This document shows, piece by piece, positions 59,137 through 64,000 of a stretch of DNA of 64,000 nucleotides. The position numbers were made by a program, and so were the translations under genes. The notes under the pieces were generated by a model, which saw nothing but the letters and a program-made list of their open reading frames with translations, did no database searches and was not told the DNA's origin. This DNA is from UBA6168 sp039819485 (GTDB lineage Bacteria; Bacteroidota; Bacteroidia; Chitinophagales; Saprospiraceae). Position 1 is the first letter of the stretch; each line of letters begins with the position of its first letter. The stretch spans positions 6,850 through 70,849 of the forward strand of contig JBCBRY010000035.1 of NCBI GenBank assembly GCA_039819485.1. Reading direction: 5' to 3'.

Positions 59137-61755
59137 TTAAAACCAACTAATGATCTTTTTCGCTTCGTGCTCCACTGAGTGGGTGGCCGAGGTGGCCGTG
59201 TGGGCTACTGTATTCGCGGCCGAGGTAGCTGTATGGGCCACGGTGTTGGCGGCAGAAGTGATACCACTTGCCACTGCATCGGCACCTTTCACAAAGCCTC
59301 CTTCTACCAGTTTGGCATATTTGGAAGTATCCTTGAGTAGTGGGGAGAAGATAGAAGTACCGAATTTTTCAAATTGTTTTTCGATCAAGGTTGGGATGTG
59401 CGCCAGGTCGGAAGGGGCTACGTGCACGTTGATGGCGGGCATGGAAAAACCACTGCCATCAAAGACGATCCCTCCGGAAATGGACATGGAAAAGCCACCG
59501 CTCGTACTCAATGACACATGCACGCTTCCTTTGAAACCTGTTTTGCTGATGTTCAGGGTACCAAAGTCGACACCACCAATTTTACCAAAATGTACGCTGA
59601 AACTGATAGAGGCATTCACCGTGGAACCAAAGGCAAACCCAAAATTGCCCTTCGAAGTACTGACCGTTATGTCCAATTCGTCGTCGAGGAAACCCCGGAC
59701 GGAATTTTTCATGCTGAAACTCATCCCGCCGCTATCAATGGTTGCCTGAATGGAACTGTTGGCCATCTTAAAAAGCTGGACATCAATAGAAGCGGACAGG
59801 TAAGGGGAAGAGATAGTGCTAAAGGAGAGGTGGGGCCCTTTGTTTTTATGGGTAGCATCCGTCACCTGTAGCACCGACCCCGCCTTGATCGGCTTGGGGA
59901 CTTTCAATAAACCGGAAAATCCACTGTCAAAATCCATGGTAATGTTGGCATCCGCCTGAAAACCAAAAAATGTGGCAGGACTGGCATTGAACTGAAACCC
60001 AGGGCTGATGGCCGTCCCGTCGGGGAGGGTAGAAGGCTCATCTGCCCAGTAGATAAGGAGGTTGGCAAAACTGATTTCATGGAGGGCGGACGGCAACGAG
60101 TGATGAGATGCCATGACGGCCGAAAAGATGTCAGATAAAAACAGGTGCTCAAATGTGGCATCCAGGTAGACCGGGTTGAAGATAGTCGCTCCTACCCCAA
60201 ACTTGAATGCGAACAGGTCGGAGGACGGGTTGCTTCCAAGTTCGAACTTGCCCTCCAGCCCAAAATCCAGGTCAAAAGTTTCTATTTCGAGCCCCATCGA
60301 GACACCGATGCCTTCCAGGTTCACCCCGTTGAAACCGACAGGTTTGCTCAAGGAAGAAGTGTCGGCGTAAGCGTCAAATCCAATGTCGTCCACGCTGACG
60401 TGCAGGTCTCCGGCAATCGAGAGGGTCTGGTCATTCACAGGAATGTTCATAGTGCCCGAGATACCAAAAGACGGCTCCGCCGTAATGAAAATGGCAGGAC
60501 TGTCGAGGGTTAGGGCATGTTTGGACTTGGAGGTGCTGGGCGGTATGTAAAATGTATCGCCGATGGAAGCGGTGATCTTGGTGCCGCTCAAACCACTCTC
60601 AGGAAAAGTCGCATCCAGGTAAATGGATTGGCCTTTCAGGCCGATCAGTTTTCCAAGTGCCCCCACTGCTGATTTAGTATTGTTGGGAAATTGCAGGTCG
60701 CCGAAAAAATTGGCTCCTTCTATTAGGCCATCTGGTGGTAATGGTACATCGTATTTTGGATTGGTGAATGCAAAATCAGAACTTTCGATGGTGGAAAATA
60801 CCAGCCCCAGGTTTTCAAAATCCAGGTCCTTGATCGGATTGAAAATGGAGCTGATGTGCGACAGGTTCCAATCATGCTGCAAAGCAAAACCCCCGATGAA
60901 ACCCCATTCATGGTTGGCTTCCTGGATTTCCAGCTCGAACTCGCCCCAGCCATTTAAATCGCCTACGTCAACTGAAAAATGATAATCCTCGTCTGCTTTT
61001 CCAATACTAAAATTGGCATTTTTCAGAGTCAGGTCAGGGAAGCCGGACGGCAATTGGAAAGAGCTGGAAATGAAGTCGTTGACGAGGCCTTCCAAACCCA
61101 TGCTGGCAATTGTCCCGCCAACGGAAAAGTCGTTGCTTGGCAATTCGTAAGTGACATCAAATGGTTGCCTGTCGATCGTTACGGTTCCCGTCAGCGATCC
61201 GGTAAATCCATTCCCGCTTGCGTAGCCCAGGGACAAATCCAGGCTGCCTACATCAAGGCTATTGGCTCCTACGTTGATTTTCCAATCGTTGCCGAACATA
61301 ATGTCGTCAATGCTCAAAGATTCGGGAGAGGCCGATATGTTCAGTGCCGAAATGGTCAGGTGCGGCACAACCGGAACCTTGATGCCTAACTTGGAGGTCA
61401 GGTCGGCCAGTTTCAGTGTGCCCTGCGTTCCATTGGCAGAAGGGTAGGCTGCGGTCATGGCCGTGTCAATGGCCTTTTCATCGGAGGATGAAAAAGTAAA
61501 TGTCAAGTCGAAATCCACTGAACCAAATAGCTCAAAATTACCAGTCAATTCAACTGTGCCATCGGTCACATTTTCCGTGACGCTGGCACTTTTTATGGAA
61601 ATTTTATTTCTTCCGATCTTAAATACATTTTTCAAAATCCAGGAGAGACCGTCAGCAGTAACTTTTTTATCAGGAAAAGCGACTGAATCGACGTTGGAAG
61701 TGTAATTGCTTTTTAGGGTTTCGTACAGGTCGGACAATACGGTCGGTAAGCTCAT
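59137..61755 (-). CDS. Giant beta-rich orphan with amphipathic Ala/Thr/His C-terminal repeats
   Basis: 872 residues, no signal peptide and no TM helix. The sequence is a long series of alternating hydrophobic strands separated by Gly/Asn/Ser turns (for example LTFTFSSSDEKAIDTAMTAA, GSLDLSLGYASGNGFTGSLT, SLSTSGGFSMSISGGIVF). Only two Cys-free stretches and few charged clusters are seen, consistent with a large beta-sheet scaffold. The C terminus (about 830-872) is a tandem repeat of about 12 residues (ITSAANTVAHTATSAANTVA, HTATSATHSVEHEAKKII) that forms an amphipathic helix. No recognised family. A cytoplasmic or non-classically exported scaffold, or a particle protein, is possible. DUF6603-like proteins share the strand-rich style, but this is only an impression. 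Confidence 0.6.
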   Translation of the reverse strand: MSLPTVLSDLYETLKSNYTSNVDSVAFPDKKVTADGLSWILKNVFKIGRNKISIKSASVTENVTDGTVELTGNFELFGSVDFDLTFTFSSSDEKAIDTAMTAAYPSANGTQGTLKLADLTSKLGIKVPVVPHLTISALNISASPESLSIDDIMFGNDWKINVGANSLDVGSLDLSLGYASGNGFTGSLTGTVTIDRQPFDVTYELPSNDFSVGGTIASMGLEGLVNDFISSSFQLPSGFPDLTLKNANFSIGKADEDYHFSVDVGDLNGWGEFELEIQEANHEWGFIGGFALQHDWNLSHISSIFNPIKDLDFENLGLVFSTIESSDFAFTNPKYDVPLPPDGLIEGANFFGDLQFPNNTKSAVGALGKLIGLKGQSIYLDATFPESGLSGTKITASIGDTFYIPPSTSKSKHALTLDSPAIFITAEPSFGISGTMNIPVNDQTLSIAGDLHVSVDDIGFDAYADTSSLSKPVGFNGVNLEGIGVSMGLEIETFDLDFGLEGKFELGSNPSSDLFAFKFGVGATIFNPVYLDATFEHLFLSDIFSAVMASHHSLPSALHEISFANLLIYWADEPSTLPDGTAISPGFQFNASPATFFGFQADANITMDFDSGFSGLLKVPKPIKAGSVLQVTDATHKNKGPHLSFSTISSPYLSASIDVQLFKMANSSIQATIDSGGMSFSMKNSVRGFLDDELDITVSTSKGNFGFAFGSTVNASISFSVHFGKIGGVDFGTLNISKTGFKGSVHVSLSTSGGFSMSISGGIVFDGSGFSMPAINVHVAPSDLAHIPTLIEKQFEKFGTSIFSPLLKDTSKYAKLVEGGFVKGADAVASGITSAANTVAHTATSAANTVAHTATSATHSVEHEAKKIISWF

Positions 61756-61852
61756 TTGGTTTGTTTTAATTTATAGTTGTGAGTAAATGTACAATATTAG
61801 GTGGTTCGTTCGAGATTTGTTTGATGGTGGAGTTAGATAAAGGTAAAGAATT

Positions 61853-61935
61853 AAAAATGATATTTTCACTGACTCCTGAAATTCGTGGTGCAATTTTGAA
61901 AAGCATTCTTTAGCAAAAATGAAAATGTCATTTTT
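61853..61935. repeat. AATGACAYTTTT family element, copy E
   Basis: Ends AAAAATGATATTTTC (61853-61867) and GAAAATGTCATTTTT (61921-61935), with one mismatch between arms. It lies 6 bp from the stop of the nucleotidyltransferase at 61941 and so is its 3' end. Confidence 0.8.
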
Positions 61936-61940
61936 TTGTT

Positions 61941-62993
61941 TTATAAAGAGTCATAATATTCTTCTCTGATGCCGGATAATAATTGGTTGATTTTTTCCAA
62001 ATCAGGTTTTTCCGGTAAACTGGAATGATGGTATAATTTTTCAATATTTTTTATTTTTTTTTCTGCCCGTTCCAGTAATTCTTCATAGGAAAATGCACCG
62101 CTTCTTATTTCTAATAAAAAATCCCGGTTGGGGCGTCGGACAAATATTTTTCCGTACTGTGCAATTTCTTCGGCCATGTCGAGCAGGCGGAAAGTATGCA
62201 TCATGTTTTTAGCATCGTAGTTTTTTCCGTGGGAAAGGGTGTTTTTGTACCGCTCCTCATTTCTTTTTTCTACCCAGTCCCAATATTCCCGGTAATCTTT
62301 ACAATAAGTTTTATAACCATCTTTATTGAATGACAAAATGCCAATAGAAACCATTCCTTTGGGGATGGAACTCAAAGAAACTTCATTCGAATTTTCTTTG
62401 TGCATGATGCCTTTGAATTTTGGGTCATAAAAAACGGCATAGGCATCTTTAAAATGGGGAATGTTGACCAACCCGCAATTTTCTTGTTTTAATTTATTTT
62501 CGCTTAGCCACTTTTTTAAAGGCACACTGCCGTGCCCTTTGACAATATAACAAAAATCCAAAATGGATTTTCTTTCTTTATCCACCGGGTTGACAATTTT
62601 TTTATTTAATCCCCTTGCTTTTTTTATTTGTGAAATAGCATATCCCGCAAATGTTTTTTGACATAATTTGGAAATGAATAACGCTGGCTTAATTTTTTGA
62701 AAGACTGGGTGTTGGAATAAAATACAATCCTCCGGCATGGCTAATAATTCCAACATGTTAGGATTGTTTTTCGATAGTAAATCAATAAATCGACCAATTT
62801 CATAATATACGTTGTCATTGCGCTCGTCACTTACCTGAGGGATATAATTTAAACCGTAAAAGTTTTTTTTTGGCAAAATAAAAACGCCTTTATGGTCTGT
62901 GTCCGAAGAAGGTAAATCGGTGCCATACGCTTTGCTGCCAGCAATGCTTTCGAACAATAAAATATTTTTTTCTTTTAAATCAGCAATTGTCAT
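61941..62993 (-). CDS. RlaP-like nucleotidyltransferase (pol-beta superfamily), paralog 1
   Basis: 350 residues. The pol-beta nucleotidyltransferase motif is GSKAYGTDLPSSDTDHKGVF (Gly19-Ser20, metal Asp at 31 and 33), with a later acidic residue in YYEIGRFIDLL. A helical C-terminal half follows (SILDFCYIVKGHGSVPLKKW, HTFRLLDMAEEIAQYGKIFV). This is the PF10127/RlaP-type family, often encoded with RNA repair ligases or kinases. No ligase is adjacent here; the next gene on the same strand is another member. It should transfer a nucleotide to RNA or protein; the substrate is unknown. The gene is AT-rich compared with the window's housekeeping genes. Confidence 0.85.
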   Translation of the reverse strand: MTIADLKEKNILLFESIAGSKAYGTDLPSSDTDHKGVFILPKKNFYGLNYIPQVSDERNDNVYYEIGRFIDLLSKNNPNMLELLAMPEDCILFQHPVFQKIKPALFISKLCQKTFAGYAISQIKKARGLNKKIVNPVDKERKSILDFCYIVKGHGSVPLKKWLSENKLKQENCGLVNIPHFKDAYAVFYDPKFKGIMHKENSNEVSLSSIPKGMVSIGILSFNKDGYKTYCKDYREYWDWVEKRNEERYKNTLSHGKNYDAKNMMHTFRLLDMAEEIAQYGKIFVRRPNRDFLLEIRSGAFSYEELLERAEKKIKNIEKLYHHSSLPEKPDLEKINQLLSGIREEYYDSL

Positions 62994-63018
62994 ATTGGGA
63001 AATCGGTCTTCAGTGTTG

Positions 63019-63051
63019 AGCGGCGTTACCGTTGTAATCGGTAACGCCGCT
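63019..63051. repeat. GCGG/CCGC hairpin, dispersed family copy 3
   Basis: AGCGGCGTTACCG / CGGTAACGCCGCT with a TTGTAAT loop, between the two nucleotidyltransferase genes and 20 bp past the stop of the one at 63072. Confidence 0.8.
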
Positions 63052-63071
63052 TGGTAGATAAAATGCGTGCA

Positions 63072-63830
63072 TTAAATATCCAGTATTTTACGATAAAATA
63101 AATTAATATCGTTCCAGCTCATTTGTTGTTTTGGTAGCGACCTGGCAATGGCTTCGCAACGTGCCATTTCCTGTGCAACAAATTCATCCAGGATTTTGAC
63201 CCTTTTTACTAGGTCTCCTTCCATGGCTTTTTCTTTTTGTTTTAATAAATCCGTGATTTCCTGATAAACGGATTCGTTGCTCTTTACCAGTGGCAACAGT
63301 TCATGGAAATCAACTGGCGCAGCTTTTTTATGCTTGGCGATGTACACTGCTGTCAGTACCGGCCGCAAGACATAAAAATACTTTTTTATCCTCACGCGGT
63401 CTGTCAGGAATTCCCTTTGCAACATGCCTTTGGCTATGCCCAAAAAATGAAACATGACTTTTTTGGGCTGAAAATATTTTTTGGTTAATTCCCGTACCGG
63501 TTCCGAAAATAATTTTTCTTCGCGGTAAATAATCGGCGAATTCAACCAGTCAAAACAAGTGGCATTGGAGCTGTGCAACAAGCGTAAATATTTACGGAAA
63601 TCCCAGCCGCTGCCATCCAGTAATTTATTGGGCATCACGGTCATTTGATCTTTTCCTTCATTGACCGATAAATACCAATCCCGCTCTCTCCGATAAATAA
63701 AACGGATGTCGTAGTCACTGTCAGGTGACGGAAAACCCCACGCCCGGCTGCCGGATTCATTGGCGTATAAAATCTGGATGTTTTTTTCTTTCTCGATCTG
63801 AGAAAGGAATGCCTGAATTTTATTTTTCAT
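63072..63830 (-). CDS. RlaP-like nucleotidyltransferase (pol-beta superfamily), paralog 2
   Basis: 252 residues. The nucleotidyltransferase motif is ESGSRAWGFPSPDSDYDIRF (Gly27-Ser28, Asp39 and Asp41 as metal ligands), as in the RlaP "RNA repair pathway" polymerase-beta family. The rest is helical (RKYLRLLHSSNATCFDWLNS, MLQREFLTDRVRIKKYFYVL, MARCEAIARSLPKQQ). It is the upstream gene of a two-member set on the minus strand, separated from the 61941 gene by 78 bp containing a dispersed hairpin. RlaP proteins are thought to repair or modify RNA ends in damage responses; this is family knowledge, not shown here. Confidence 0.88.
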   Translation of the reverse strand: MKNKIQAFLSQIEKEKNIQILYANESGSRAWGFPSPDSDYDIRFIYRRERDWYLSVNEGKDQMTVMPNKLLDGSGWDFRKYLRLLHSSNATCFDWLNSPIIYREEKLFSEPVRELTKKYFQPKKVMFHFLGIAKGMLQREFLTDRVRIKKYFYVLRPVLTAVYIAKHKKAAPVDFHELLPLVKSNESVYQEITDLLKQKEKAMEGDLVKRVKILDEFVAQEMARCEAIARSLPKQQMSWNDINLFYRKILDI

Positions 63831-63856
63831 TATTAATTTTCATTCATGAAACCCGA

Positions 63857-64000
63857 GTACAGGACAAAAACCAGTTTTTGTAATTTTTACTTGACTGACC
63901 TCCCCCCGCCCCCTCCAAAGGGGGAGATATACCCACTCTTTTCTCCCCCTTTGGAGGGGGCGGGGGGAGGTCAGTCAAGTTCATCAGTTTTGTCCTGTAC
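63857..64000. repeat. 144-bp multi-part palindrome at the window edge
   Basis: Outer arms GTACAGGACAAAA (63857-63869) and TTTTGTCCTGTAC (63988-64000); inside, CTTGACTGACCTCCCCCCGC and CCCTCCAAAGGGGGAG match the complementary GGGGGAGGTCAGTCAAG. The right arm ends at the window border, so the element may extend further. Confidence 0.85.

Noticed and set aside
1..64000. tRNA, rRNA, prophage or intact insertion sequence.
   Set aside because: No such gene, T-loop motif, integrase or transposase was found by eye; a covariance-model scan could still find small RNAs.

Overview
The window looks like chromosome of a Bacteroidota bacterium, most plausibly of the Saprospiria (Lewinella/Haliscomenobacter-like). 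The evidence is type IX secretion C-terminal sorting domains, an AraC-type hybrid two-component sensor, long FtsX-type permeases with two periplasmic domains, several TTTG-N20-TAnnTTTG promoters, almost no Shine-Dalgarno sequences, and effector-associated (EAD11-like) domains. No rRNA, tRNA, CRISPR array, integrase or intact insertion sequence was found.

Layout: 1-5 kb holds two FtsX permeases and a secreted M14 carboxypeptidase. 5-9 kb holds sensory genes: a receiver-LytS fusion, a LytTR regulator and a TPR histidine kinase. 9-11.8 kb holds a 40-residue double-glycine peptide, a decayed kinase fragment, an alpha-helical orphan and a small repeat lipoprotein. 12.0-13.7 kb is a three-gene cluster of small two-Cys peptide, DUF692 multinuclear iron oxidase (MNIO) and partner protein, with the layout of an MNIO-type RiPP pathway. 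14-19.4 kb has an acyl-CoA oxidase, a DUF2188 plus TIR/deoxyribosyltransferase-like pair resembling a small defence module, a helix-hairpin-helix protein and an XRE regulator. 19.8-26.8 kb has an ECF sigma factor, an EamA transporter, a TPR-methyltransferase fusion, a sugar isomerase/epimerase-like protein and a DUF5009-type acyltransferase. 26.8-42 kb has the 1317-residue hybrid sensor followed by secreted proteins, an EAD11/putative-AbiC protein and a 1301-residue sorting-domain protein. 42-53 kb has housekeeping (rpsT, alpha/beta hydrolase, redoxin, beta-CASP RNase) and a sigma/TonB/VWA group. 53-64 kb has two tandem EAD11-TM-discoidin paralogs, an adenylate cyclase, a giant beta-rich orphan and two RlaP-like nucleotidyltransferases.

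The most promising candidate systems are the MNIO cluster (12042-13733), the DUF2188/TIR-like pair (16751-17635), the EAD11-AbiC protein (36748-37536) and the EAD11-discoidin locus (53520-58830). 

The second striking property is the intergenic space. Nearly every gap carries an inverted-repeat element from one of several families: (i) five elements with AAAAATGACAYTTTT ends; (ii) three 33-34 bp GCGG..ACCG..CGGT..CCGC hairpins; (iii) long hairpins whose arms are strings of short words, such as GTCAGAGGTCAGA, GAATGAAAAATGA or GAGTTATT; (iv) GC-rich CTCCCCC..GGGGGAG palindromes; (v) CTCGGATTG hairpins, one in a 47-bp tandem array. Most lie just 3' of stop codons, so many may act as terminators or mRNA 3' ends.
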